From positions 1 through 46,897 of the forward strand of contig JAKSBD010000372.1 in NCBI GenBank assembly GCA_022361295.1: DNA of 46,897 nt, in the 5' to 3' direction. The first letter of the stretch is position 1; the number at the start of each line of letters is the position of its first letter. A model generated the notes under the pieces. That model was not told the DNA's origin. It saw only the letters and a program-made list of their open reading frames with translations, and searched no databases. The translations under genes were made by a program, and so were the position numbers. Of the stretch, positions 8,721 through 16,686 are shown piece after piece. Source of the stretch: Bacteroidales bacterium (GTDB taxonomy: Bacteria; Bacteroidota; Bacteroidia; Bacteroidales; Marinilabiliaceae).

Positions 8721-9917
8721 ATGAAACAAAAACTAAACATTGGTCTTTTCGGCTTCGGCATAGTTGGACAAGGCTTATATGAGGTATTAAAGACCAGTCC
8801 GGCGTTTGATTCTGAAATTTCAAAGATTTGTGTAAAGAACAAAAAAGAACGTTCATTACCCGATAACTTCTTTTGCTATAATGCTGATGATATCCTGAAT
8901 GATCCTAATATCAATACAGTTGTAGAATTAATAGACAATGCAGATGAAGCCTATCACATTGTAAAGAAGGCTTTACAAAATGGGAAACATGTCGTTTCGG
9001 CCAATAAAAAAATGCTGGCTGAAAACATGGCTGAGATGATTCAACTACAAAAGGAAAACAATGTTTCTCTGCTGTATGAGGCTTCTGCTTGCGGCAGTAT
9101 ACCGGTAATCCGTAATCTTGAGGAGTACTACGATAATGATTTACTATTGTCGGTTACAGGCATTCTAAATGGTTCTTCTAATTATATCTTATCAAAAATA
9201 TTTGACCACAACCAATCTTATGACACTGCACTAAAAGATGCTCAGGATTTAGGCTTTGCTGAAAGCGATCCAACATTTGATGTGGAAGGTTTTGACTCAC
9301 TTTACAAACTGATAATTTTAACCTTACATAGTTTTGGATCCGTTATCAATCCTGATGATGTATTGACATATGGTATCTCAAATATATCTGATTTTGATAT
9401 CCAATATGCTCGCGAAAAGCGCTATAAAATTAAGTTGGTTGGACAAGTAGAGCGCTTATCTGGAAATAACATTACTTTATTTGTATTACCACGTTTTGTT
9501 AGAAAAGACAAATACATCTATAGTGTTGAAGATGAATTCAATGGCGTAGTAATAAAAGGAAAAGCCTACGACAAACAATTTATGTTTGGTAAAGGGGCAG
9601 GAGCACATCCAACCGGATCAGCAGTCTTATCAGATATAACCGCATTGGCACATAACTATGCCTATGAATACAAAAAAATGAATTATGCTGATGATTTCAA
9701 TTACTCAAAAGAACACCAGGTAGAACTTTACCTGAGATACTCTGACGACATCGTTCTGGAAAAATTCAATTTTGAATCGATAACAGAAGAATACAAAGGT
9801 CCGGAGTATAGTTATAAAATTGGCTATATAAAGCTGTCTCAATTATTATCTATTAAAGACCAGTTGCGTAAATTGGATATATTCATGGCAATAACAGGAG
9901 CCTCTTTGAATTACTAA
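8721..9917 (+). CDS. hom: Homoserine dehydrogenase
   Basis: NAD(P)-dependent reduction of aspartate semialdehyde to homoserine, the branch-point precursor for methionine and threonine. Start set at ATG 8721 rather than the TTG at 8703, giving 398 aa. Residues 5-15 form the Rossmann loop (GLFGFGIVGQGLYE). Conserved segments follow: HVVSANKKML, GSIPVIRNL, GILNGSSNYILSKI, and the active-site stretch DLGFAESDPTFDVEGFDSLYKL. HPTGSAVLSDI near residue 300 matches the family PTxSAVxxD motif. It is a monofunctional form with no aspartokinase domain. It has its own likely promoter, 127 bases after metY. Sequence is somewhat divergent (VELID instead of the more usual VELIGG). Confidence 0.93.
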   Translation: MKQKLNIGLFGFGIVGQGLYEVLKTSPAFDSEISKICVKNKKERSLPDNFFCYNADDILNDPNINTVVELIDNADEAYHIVKKALQNGKHVVSANKKMLAENMAEMIQLQKENNVSLLYEASACGSIPVIRNLEEYYDNDLLLSVTGILNGSSNYILSKIFDHNQSYDTALKDAQDLGFAESDPTFDVEGFDSLYKLIILTLHSFGSVINPDDVLTYGISNISDFDIQYAREKRYKIKLVGQVERLSGNNITLFVLPRFVRKDKYIYSVEDEFNGVVIKGKAYDKQFMFGKGAGAHPTGSAVLSDITALAHNYAYEYKKMNYADDFNYSKEHQVELYLRYSDDIVLEKFNFESITEEYKGPEYSYKIGYIKLSQLLSIKDQLRKLDIFMAITGASLNY

Positions 9918-9934
9918 GACAACTATAGAAAACA

Positions 9935-10792
9935 TTAATCTTCCAGCGAATCAATATGCACAGTTGCTTGTATATTGGTTCGCTTTTTTATTAGTATTTC
10001 GTAATTAGTAGCAATTTCATGTGCGTTATGAATAGTAAAATCAGCCGGTAATCTGATATGAAACGTCATTTCGGTATGGTTACCATATTGGTGAACCAGG
10101 AAATGATGGGGATACAACTCAAAATCAGCCACTTCTTTTGCCAATAGCACAATTTCATCTCGTAAGTCATTTTCAATTCCTTCTCCTAATAAATGACTTA
10201 TATTTTCTTTTAAAATAGAATAAGTAGTAAAGAACAACAGTAATGAAACAATAATTCCCAAAACGCCATCGATCCACCAATAGTACTGGCCAATAAATAT
10301 TCCTACTAATATAACTAATGATGATATAGCATCAGATCGGTGATGCCATCCGTCGGCAATCATTGACTTTGAATTGGTTCGTTTACCAATGATGATAGAA
10401 TATTGAGCCATAAATTCTTTCACAACAAGTGAAATAACAGTAACCACTATGGCTAAAGTACCATAATCAACTTCACTGCGCGTTTGTAATTTGAGTATAG
10501 ATTCTTTCAAAAAACTAAAACCTATAATTGCCAGCAGCATGCTAACAATTATAGAAGCAATAACTTCGGCACGACCGTGCCCGTATGGATGTTCCTTATC
10601 TGCAGGTTTGGCAGATACCTTAAGTCCAATCAATACTGCTACAGATGATATACTATCACTTAAAGTGTGCCAGGCATCTGCAATAATTGCAACTGATGAA
10701 CTAACGATACCAGCCCACAGCTTAATAGCAAACAAAAAAATATTTAACAAGATGGAGCCGTATGTGGCTAAAATCCCTGTCTTATTTTCCAT
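9935..10792 (-). CDS. Cation diffusion facilitator family transporter
   Basis: Inner-membrane divalent metal/proton antiporter of the CDF family, usually exporting Zn(II), Fe(II), Mn(II) or Co(II). Start placed at ATG 10792 (MENKTGILA); the tracked start at 10810 is TTG. Six membrane helices span roughly residues 10-200. Metal-binding motifs are seen in helix 2 (IIADAWHTLSDS) and helix 5 (MIADGWHHRSDA), i.e. H-x3-D and H-x3-D pairs, with the KEHPYGHGRAE loop between helices 2 and 3. Residues 210-285 form the cytoplasmic domain with several His residues (YPHHFLVHQYGNHTEMTFHI). Convergent with hom, 17 bases apart. Metal specificity cannot be read from the sequence. Confidence 0.93.
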   Translation of the reverse strand: MENKTGILATYGSILLNIFLFAIKLWAGIVSSSVAIIADAWHTLSDSISSVAVLIGLKVSAKPADKEHPYGHGRAEVIASIIVSMLLAIIGFSFLKESILKLQTRSEVDYGTLAIVVTVISLVVKEFMAQYSIIIGKRTNSKSMIADGWHHRSDAISSLVILVGIFIGQYYWWIDGVLGIIVSLLLFFTTYSILKENISHLLGEGIENDLRDEIVLLAKEVADFELYPHHFLVHQYGNHTEMTFHIRLPADFTIHNAHEIATNYEILIKKRTNIQATVHIDSLED

Positions 10793-10858
10793 AAAATTCA
10801 ATGTTTTCAAGGATTAAGACAATCTAATTAATGATTTGTTTATTTGGTAAGTTGATTG

Positions 10859-11986
10859 TTAGTCAACGTAGAAAAAATCAGATATAATACTATCTGTAAT
10901 CATCTTTTTATCTTCTGATATATAGCAATAACCCTTATCAACTGTTACATTATTCTGCTCCAACTGATGCCTTAACTCATTACTGAAGTATTGTTTAATT
11001 ACTGAATTAAAAGCCTCCATTAAATCCAGTCTAAAACCTATTTGGGTACGTAAGCCAAGCATTATAAATTCATTATACCTATCTGTATCAGTAAGGCTTT
11101 CCATTTCAGAATATGTCTGTTCATTCATTAAAGCATGGCAATATTTCCTTATATCTCTGACATTCCATATTCTATTATTTCCATCAAAAGAATGAGCAGA
11201 AGGGCCTAAACCTAAATATTTTACACCGCTCCAGTAATTACTATTGTGTTTTGACTCTAATCCTTTTTTTGAGAAGTTAGAAATCTCATAATGTACAAAT
11301 CCTGCATTCTTTAGCTTTGAGACCAGGTAGTTAAACTGTTCAACACTGGATTCTTCCGGTACTTCTCTAAGCTTACCTTTCTTTAAATAGTCGTAGTAAA
11401 GAGTTCCTTTTTCAAACGTAAGATGATAGGCAGAGATATGTTGAACATCACTTTCAATGGCCAGGCGTACATTTTCTTTCCATTCATCGAAAGTCATATA
11501 GGGCAAGCCATAAATTAAATCAATACTCATGTTTTCAATACCATTCTCTTTAGCGACCTTAATAGCCTTTTGAGCTTGTTCAGCATTGTGTCGCCGGTTC
11601 ATTTTTCTAAGGTGTCCATCAAAAAAGCTTTGTATACCCATACTTAACCGATTGACTCCTAAATCAACTATACTCTTAATATAATCTGTACTTACATCAT
11701 CGGGATTTACTTCAAGCGTTAACTCCTTTAAATTTTCAAAAGAAGTATAATTCTTCAAGGTTTTAAGAATAGTATCCAGCTCATCAATAGATAAAGTTGA
11801 GGGAGTACCGCCACCAAAGTATATGGTTTGAATATCTTCTTTTAACAAAAAAGAATAATTTAGCTCTATTTCTTTACAAAGAGCTTTAATATATTCGTCT
11901 TTTAATTGTTGATCTGTCGTTTTGTAAAAATCACAATATGAACATCGTGTATAACAAAACGGAACATGTATGTAAATGCCTGCCAT
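10859..11986 (-). CDS. hemW: Radical SAM heme chaperone HemW
   Basis: Radical SAM protein long annotated as an oxygen-independent coproporphyrinogen III oxidase, now known in several species as a heme chaperone (HemW). The 375-aa product begins MAGIYIHVPFCYTRCSYCDFY, with the 4Fe-4S motif CxxxCxxC. It has the family-typical YFGGGTPSTLS near residue 55, EVNPDD near 100, NRLSMGIQSF near 118, and YEISNFSKKG near 233. It lacks the extra N-terminal region of true HemN enzymes, consistent with HemW. The gene starts 10 bases from a perfect parS-like palindrome and is divergent from the VanZ-like gene. Confidence 0.93.
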   Translation of the reverse strand: MAGIYIHVPFCYTRCSYCDFYKTTDQQLKDEYIKALCKEIELNYSFLLKEDIQTIYFGGGTPSTLSIDELDTILKTLKNYTSFENLKELTLEVNPDDVSTDYIKSIVDLGVNRLSMGIQSFFDGHLRKMNRRHNAEQAQKAIKVAKENGIENMSIDLIYGLPYMTFDEWKENVRLAIESDVQHISAYHLTFEKGTLYYDYLKKGKLREVPEESSVEQFNYLVSKLKNAGFVHYEISNFSKKGLESKHNSNYWSGVKYLGLGPSAHSFDGNNRIWNVRDIRKYCHALMNEQTYSEMESLTDTDRYNEFIMLGLRTQIGFRLDLMEAFNSVIKQYFSNELRHQLEQNNVTVDKGYCYISEDKKMITDSIISDFFYVD

Positions 11987-11995
11987 TACTAGGAT

Positions 11996-12011
11996 TGTTT
12001 CACGTGAAACA
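11996..12011. other. parS-like ParB binding site 1
   Basis: TGTTTCACGTGAAACA, a perfect 16-bp palindrome matching the bacterial parS consensus TGTTnCACGTGAAACA. It lies in the short gap between hemW and the VanZ-like gene. ParB would bind here to load onto DNA for chromosome segregation. Confidence 0.85.
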
Positions 12012-12037
12012 CTGAAGAACAGTCGTTTATTAACCGG

Positions 12038-12078
12038 TTATCAACAGTTTTTAAACATTAAAATCAAACTTATCAACA
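12038..12078 (+). other. Two DnaA-box-like 9-mers
   Basis: TTATCAACA occurs twice (12038-12046 and 12070-12078), each one mismatch from the DnaA box TTATCCACA, in an AT-rich stretch next to parS site 1. Two imperfect boxes are not enough to call an origin. Confidence 0.3.
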
Positions 12079-12092
12079 TATAAAACCACCAG

Positions 12093-12515
12093 ATGTATTA
12101 TTTAAAAAAATACCACAAAACTTTAAGTATAATTTTAATAATTACAGCCTTAAGCCTTGTAAATACCTCCAAAATAGAACCGGATAACCTGCCAGTTATA
12201 CCACATTTTGACAAAATTGTTCATTTCCTGATGTATTTCACATTGGGATTTGTGTTTATGTTTGAATATTACATTCACCATCATAAGACCATCACACGCA
12301 TTTCAAAAATTTTAATTCTTCCTCTAATATATGGCGGAATAATGGAGATTTTACAATATACAATTACGCCATACCGCAGTGGTGACTGGTGGGATATGTT
12401 GGCTAACGGCTGCGGTATTTTTGCAGCATTTGGTGCTGTAGCTTATTTCAGGAATAACATCTTTTTTAAAAAGTGGATGCTATTCCCATTAAAGCAGCCA
12501 ATGTTTAAAGCTTAA
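12093..12515 (+). CDS. VanZ-family membrane protein
   Basis: Small integral membrane protein (140 aa) of the VanZ-like family; function in most bacteria is unknown, and teicoplanin resistance applies only to enterococcal VanZ. It has about four hydrophobic helices. Family landmarks are IPHFDKIVHFLMYFTLGF near residue 38 and the polar TPYRSGDWWDMLANGCGI near 94, where the Glu and Asp residues typical of the fold are present (GGIMEILQY, SGDWWDM). The 3' end overlaps the convergent Rrf2-family gene by 11 bases. Confidence 0.85.
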   Translation: MYYLKKYHKTLSIILIITALSLVNTSKIEPDNLPVIPHFDKIVHFLMYFTLGFVFMFEYYIHHHKTITRISKILILPLIYGGIMEILQYTITPYRSGDWWDMLANGCGIFAAFGAVAYFRNNIFFKKWMLFPLKQPMFKA

Positions 12516-12948
12516 TGTAATCAGATTTTTCTTCCATATTTTCGAGAATCTTAGCGATTGTCTCATTTGAAAAGAAATCGAACATTTGTTTACGAATAGA
12601 GCTGTACTGATCATGTACCGGGCAAGCATAACCTTCATCACTATTGCTTTTACATGAGTGCATACCAATTAAACAATTGGTAAATACATCACTTCCATCA
12701 ATAATAGATACGATATCGTAAAGTGTAATTTCTTCAGCCGGACGCCCAATACTAAAACCACCATGAGGCCCTTTTGTACTTTTCAATAGTTTTTGCTTAG
12801 CCAGGCTTTGCAGAATTTTACCAAGAAAAGGTGTTGGAATATCCAGATCTTTGGAAATCTGTTTAATACCAATTTTTTTTCCATCTTCATCATTTACAGC
12901 CAAATAAATAACTGCACGAATGGCATATTTACAAGTGTTTGATAACAT
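12505..12948 (-). CDS. Rrf2-family transcriptional regulator with Fe-S cysteines
   Basis: 147-aa winged-helix regulator of the Rrf2 family (IscR/NsrR/RsrR type). The N-terminus MLSNTCKYAIRAVIYLAVN and the recognition region DIPTPFLGKILQSLAKQKLL are diagnostic. Residues 93-125 carry three cysteines (NCLIGMHSCK and YACPVHDQ), the spacing region that binds an iron-sulfur cluster in IscR and NsrR, so it probably senses Fe-S status, oxygen or nitric oxide. The gene starts 45 bases after lutB and likely belongs to the rpiB-lutB-rrf2 transcript. Regulation of that operon is a plausible but unproved target. Confidence 0.9.
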   Translation of the reverse strand: MLSNTCKYAIRAVIYLAVNDEDGKKIGIKQISKDLDIPTPFLGKILQSLAKQKLLKSTKGPHGGFSIGRPAEEITLYDIVSIIDGSDVFTNCLIGMHSCKSNSDEGYACPVHDQYSSIRKQMFDFFSNETIAKILENMEEKSDYIKL

Positions 12949-12993
12949 TTTTATTGAGTTTGTGGCTAAGGTAATAAAATCATTAAAAAACCT

Positions 12994-14364
12994 TTATCTC
13001 TTTATATGCTTTTTCCACTGCTCGTTAAATGTTTTTGGCGCAAAAGGGGATAATGCCTTTCTTCTTCCAATAAATTTATTCTTGACTATTGATAACAGTT
13101 TACTCTTTAACTTACCACCCAACCAATTCATGTGTTGCCGACTTGATAAAATTTTGAATAAAACAGAACTTGTTCCTTTATCAAATGAAGATTGGTATGC
13201 CTGAGCAGCCTGACGATTGGATAGTAACATATCGGTCAGTGGTATTTTAACCGGACAAACCTCTTCACATTTTCCACATAATGAAGAAGCAAAACTAAGA
13301 TGATTATATTCTCCGAAGTTTTTGAAATGTGGTGATAATACCGATCCTATTGGTCCGCTATAGGTTGTACTATAACTATATCCTCCTATGTTTTTGTATA
13401 CAGGACAAGCATTAAGGCACGCTCCGCAACGAATACATTTTAGTGAATTTTGAACAGATGTGTTCTTATAGATATCTGAACGCTTATTGTCCAACAGAAA
13501 TATAATCATCCGCTCAGGACCATCAACTTCATGCTTCTTTTTGGGGCCAAAGAATAAATTACTGTATACAGTTAATTGCTGACCAGTTCCATGGGCAGCC
13601 AACAATGGCCAGAAGAGTGGCAATTGGTCTACTCCTGGAATTATTTTCTCAATACCGGCAATGACAATATGAAGTTTAGGAAATGAAGCAGATAAAAGGG
13701 CATTTCCTTCATTTTCGGTAACAGCCACAGCTCCTTCATTGGCACACAAAAAATTAGCACCGGTAACCCCTGCATCAGCATTAATAAACTTCTCTCTTAA
13801 CAAGTTTCTAACAAAACCTGTTAATTCCTCAGCTGATAAGGATTTATCGGTATCAAAATGCTCATTAAATAAATCAGCTATATCTTGCTTTGACTTATGC
13901 ATTGCCGGAGTTACAATATGATATGGCTTTTCTCCGGCAACTTGCACTATAAATTCACCTAAGTCTGTTTCAACAGATTCAATACCTCTATTCTCGAGGT
14001 GGTGATTTAATTCAACCTCTTCCGTCACCATCGATTTACTTTTTACAAGCATCCTGGTATTCTCTGCTTGTAAAATAGCGGATAACTGTTGAATTAAATC
14101 AACTGAATTTTCGGCCCACAGAACTTCAGCACCATTACTGGTCGCATTATTTTCAAAAGATTCCAGATAATAAGAAAGATTTGCAATTACATTATCCTTT
14201 ATTGCTGAAGCGGTTTCTTTAGCGAGCGATAAATTGTCATACCTTTTTTTCCCCGCAATAACCGCCGTATCATATTTTGACATATTAAAATGGATAATAC
14301 GACGATGGCTTATATCGGCTGAAACTCGGGCAGCGTCCTTTTTAAAAGTATGAACAGTACTCAA
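12994..14364 (-). CDS. lutB: LutB-like iron-sulfur protein (lactate utilisation)
   Basis: 456-aa cytoplasmic protein of the LutB/LldF family, the electron-transfer subunit of the LutABC L-lactate oxidising complex. Residues 60-290 form the LUD domain (SMVTEEVELNHHLENRGI, TGANFLCANEGAVAVTENEGN). Two ferredoxin-like 4Fe-4S motifs follow: CIRCGACLNACPVY near 312 and CGKCEEVCPVKIP near 362. The family usually sits with lutA and lutC; neither is in the window. Here it follows rpiB by 6 bases and is followed by the Fe-S type Rrf2 regulator. Lactate as substrate is inferred from the family only. Confidence 0.9.
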   Translation of the reverse strand: MSTVHTFKKDAARVSADISHRRIIHFNMSKYDTAVIAGKKRYDNLSLAKETASAIKDNVIANLSYYLESFENNATSNGAEVLWAENSVDLIQQLSAILQAENTRMLVKSKSMVTEEVELNHHLENRGIESVETDLGEFIVQVAGEKPYHIVTPAMHKSKQDIADLFNEHFDTDKSLSAEELTGFVRNLLREKFINADAGVTGANFLCANEGAVAVTENEGNALLSASFPKLHIVIAGIEKIIPGVDQLPLFWPLLAAHGTGQQLTVYSNLFFGPKKKHEVDGPERMIIFLLDNKRSDIYKNTSVQNSLKCIRCGACLNACPVYKNIGGYSYSTTYSGPIGSVLSPHFKNFGEYNHLSFASSLCGKCEEVCPVKIPLTDMLLSNRQAAQAYQSSFDKGTSSVLFKILSSRQHMNWLGGKLKSKLLSIVKNKFIGRRKALSPFAPKTFNEQWKKHIKR

Positions 14365-14370
14365 TAAGAT

Positions 14371-14811
14371 CTATTTTACAGGAATTTTATCTATACGATT
14401 TTGGTGTCTACCACCTTCAAATTCGGTATTAACAAACTTATCAACAATATTGATAGCAAGTTCTTCAGTCACATAACGACCTGGAACAGTGCAGATATTA
14501 GCATTATTATGCAGGCGGGCCATCTCAGAGATTTCAACATTCCAACAAAGAGCTGCACGAATTCCCTGATGTTTATTAACAGTCATGTTAATACCATTTC
14601 CACTACCACAAACAGCAATACCAATTTCATATTCTTTGTTTTCAACGGCACTGGCCATAGGGTGAGCATAATCGGCATAATCAGTACTCTCCTCTGAATA
14701 AGTACCATAGTCTTTTACTTCAACACCTTTTTCAACTAAAAAACGTTTAATGGCTTCTTTGGCCGGGTAACCAGCATGGTCAGCCGCTAATGCTACAGAT
14801 TTAAAAATCAT
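14371..14811 (-). CDS. rpiB: Ribose-5-phosphate isomerase B
   Basis: RpiB/LacAB-family sugar-phosphate isomerase, interconverting ribose-5-phosphate and ribulose-5-phosphate in the pentose phosphate pathway. Start placed at ATG 14811 (MIFKSVALAADHAGY), because the tracked start at 14850 lies upstream of a perfect -7 promoter box. The 146-aa product has the active-site segments ALAADHAGYPAKE, DYADYAHPMA, and AVCGSGNGINMTVNKHQGIRAA with the catalytic Cys (around residue 69), then HNNANICTVPGR. Six bases before lutB, so the first gene of that operon. Confidence 0.94.
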   Translation of the reverse strand: MIFKSVALAADHAGYPAKEAIKRFLVEKGVEVKDYGTYSEESTDYADYAHPMASAVENKEYEIGIAVCGSGNGINMTVNKHQGIRAALCWNVEISEMARLHNNANICTVPGRYVTEELAINIVDKFVNTEFEGGRHQNRIDKIPVK

Positions 14812-14826
14812 CTTATTTTTTTTTGA

Positions 14827-14834
14827 CAAAGATA
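14827..14834 (-). promoter_or_regulatory. -7 promoter element for rpiB operon
   Basis: Minus-strand TATCTTTG, a perfect match to TAnnTTTG, 15 bases before the rpiB ATG. The -33 position holds only TTTT/GTTT. It decides the choice of the 14811 start. Confidence 0.45.
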
Positions 14835-14850
14835 GTGATGCTTTATGCAT

Positions 14851-15270
14851 TTTAAAACATGTTAAAAAACCTGTTGTTTAATGTTAACAACCTGTGAACT
14901 TTCTTTGATTAATATTTAAAACTTTGACTTGTTAATCTGAGGGATAATTACAATACAAACATGTATTTCAATTTGTGATGTTGGTAAGCGATTAATTTTA
15001 TCTTGATTTTTAAACCGTTTTTAACCCCGCTTTAAACATTAACAAACAAAGAAATTATTAAATTTGAACCCTATTAACAGTTTGTTGAAATAGTTTAAAA
15101 TCTAATTAATATCAATGAATTAACAGAATATAAACATGTTAATAAGCAGTTAGTAATCGTTAGATTTATGGTAATAACCAGACAAACAAACTTTATTAAT
15201 TAAAAATACTAACCTTACTAACAGGATATCATTATTACTATATTTTTAAAATTTCTTTTTACTATATAAT
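14851..15270. other. 420-base AT-rich intergenic region upstream of nadA
   Basis: No ORF or RNA gene seen. It is very AT-rich and contains many TTAACA/TGTTAA words (near 14860, 14883, 15041, 15075, 15119, 15137), including AAACATGTTAA at both ends. It separates the minus-strand rpiB operon from the long plus-strand gene run, so it must hold promoters in both directions; I see no good -33/-7 pair for nadA. Confidence 0.45.
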
Positions 15271-16266
15271 ATGAATATAAAAGATAGTTGGTTGAAAAGT
15301 GGATATGTGAATGAACCGGTTCCAACCGATATAGATATTAAAAAAGAAATCGTTCGTTTGAAAGAAGAGAAGGATGCTATAATTATGGCTCATTTCTATC
15401 AGACAGACGAAATTCAGGACATTGCGGACTTTGTTGGGGATAGTTTAGCCCTGGCACAAGAAGCGGCTAAAACAGACGCTAAAATCATTGTTTTGGCAGG
15501 TGTTCACTTCATGGGTGAAACTGCAAAAATTCTCTCGCCTGAAAAATTAGTATTGGTTCCGGATTTAAATGCAGGTTGTAGTCTTGCTGACAGCTGTCCT
15601 CCGGAAGAGTTTAAAGCTTTTGTTGATAAACATCCGGACCATACAGTACTAACGTATGTTAATACTACAGCGAAAATTAAAGCTTTATCTGATATTGTGG
15701 TAACTTCAACCAACGCTAAAAATGTTGTTGACAGTCTACCGAACGATCAAAAGATAATTTTTGGACCTGACCGTAATCTTGGTAATTATTTAAATAGTAT
15801 TACGGGAAGAGAGATGATACTTTGGGATGGTGCCTGCCATGTACATGAAAAGTTTTCTGTTGAAAAGATTGTTGATTTAAAAAAGGAGCATCCTGATGCT
15901 GTTGTATTAGCACACCCAGAGTGTAAAAAGCCTCTTTTATTACTGGCTGACTTTGTTGGTAGTACTGCAGCTCTGCTTAAGCACACTATTAATAGTGACG
16001 CCACTAAATTTATTGTTGCCACTGAATCTGGTATTATTCATCAGATGCAGAAGGAGAGTCCAGATAAAGAATTTATTCCTGCTCCCCCTAATGATTCAAC
16101 ATGTGCATGCAACGATTGTGAGTACATGAAATTGAATACACTTGAAAAATTGTATAACTCCTTAAAATTCGAATGGCCTTCAATTGATGTAGAAGAGGAT
16201 ATTCGAGCAGAGGCTGTTAAACCAATTAATAGAATGCTGGATATTTCAAAGAAAGCCGGCCTTTAA
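15271..16266 (+). CDS. nadA: Quinolinate synthase A
   Basis: 4Fe-4S enzyme that condenses iminoaspartate with dihydroxyacetone phosphate to quinolinate for de novo NAD synthesis. 331 aa, normal for the class lacking an N-terminal extension. Diagnostic segments: IIMAHFYQTDEIQDIADFVGDSL near residue 38, FMGETAKIL near 85, NAGCSLADSC near 104 with the first cluster Cys, HPECKKP near 213 with the second, ATESGIIHQM, and CACNDCEYMKLNTLEKLYNSL near 274 with the third. nadB and nadC are not in the window. First gene of the plus-strand run. Confidence 0.96.
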   Translation: MNIKDSWLKSGYVNEPVPTDIDIKKEIVRLKEEKDAIIMAHFYQTDEIQDIADFVGDSLALAQEAAKTDAKIIVLAGVHFMGETAKILSPEKLVLVPDLNAGCSLADSCPPEEFKAFVDKHPDHTVLTYVNTTAKIKALSDIVVTSTNAKNVVDSLPNDQKIIFGPDRNLGNYLNSITGREMILWDGACHVHEKFSVEKIVDLKKEHPDAVVLAHPECKKPLLLLADFVGSTAALLKHTINSDATKFIVATESGIIHQMQKESPDKEFIPAPPNDSTCACNDCEYMKLNTLEKLYNSLKFEWPSIDVEEDIRAEAVKPINRMLDISKKAGL

Positions 16267-16289
16267 ACCTTTAATGAACCCAACCTGTA

Positions 16290-16679
16290 ATGGAAAAGCT
16301 TGAACATCCTGTATCTGTTTTATTGGTAGAAGATAATGTGTTGAATCAGAAACTGATTTTTCTAAACCTTTCAAAGTATGGGTTTAAGATTGATATAGCT
16401 AACCATGGTCGTGAAGCCATGGAAAAGCTCGAACATGGTCAATATGATTTAATCCTTATGGATTTAATGATGCCGATTATGGACGGTTTGGAAACGACAG
16501 TTGCTATACGTGAAAAGGAAAAAGTAACTAAACAACATATGCCTATTGTCGGCTTAACAGCTAACACTTATGATGCTGATCGTGAAAAGTGTTTGTCATA
16601 TGGAATGGATGAGTACATGGCAAAACCTTTTGATCTTCAGGAATTCTTCAATAATTTAAAAAAATTGAATATAATTTAA
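16290..16679 (+). CDS. Stand-alone response-regulator receiver protein
   Basis: 129-aa CheY-like receiver domain with no output domain. The acidic pair is in VLLVEDN (residues 10-16), the phosphoacceptor Asp in [14 protein letters not shown] near residue 56, the conserved Thr/Ala in VGLTANTYD near 89, and the Lys in MAKPFD near 111. The pattern resembles receivers cut from hybrid histidine kinases, so it probably takes phosphate in a phosphorelay or binds a partner. No kinase is nearby. It lies 23 bases after nadA and 7 before ruvB. Confidence 0.9.
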   Translation: MEKLEHPVSVLLVEDNVLNQKLIFLNLSKYGFKIDIANHGREAMEKLEHGQYDLILMDLMMPIMDGLETTVAIREKEKVTKQHMPIVGLTANTYDADREKCLSYGMDEYMAKPFDLQEFFNNLKKLNII

Positions 16680-16686
16680 GCTGTTT

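Noticed and set aside
14401-14697. 98-aa plus-strand ORF opposite rpiB
   Set aside because: Antisense shadow of rpiB, which has all its active-site motifs.
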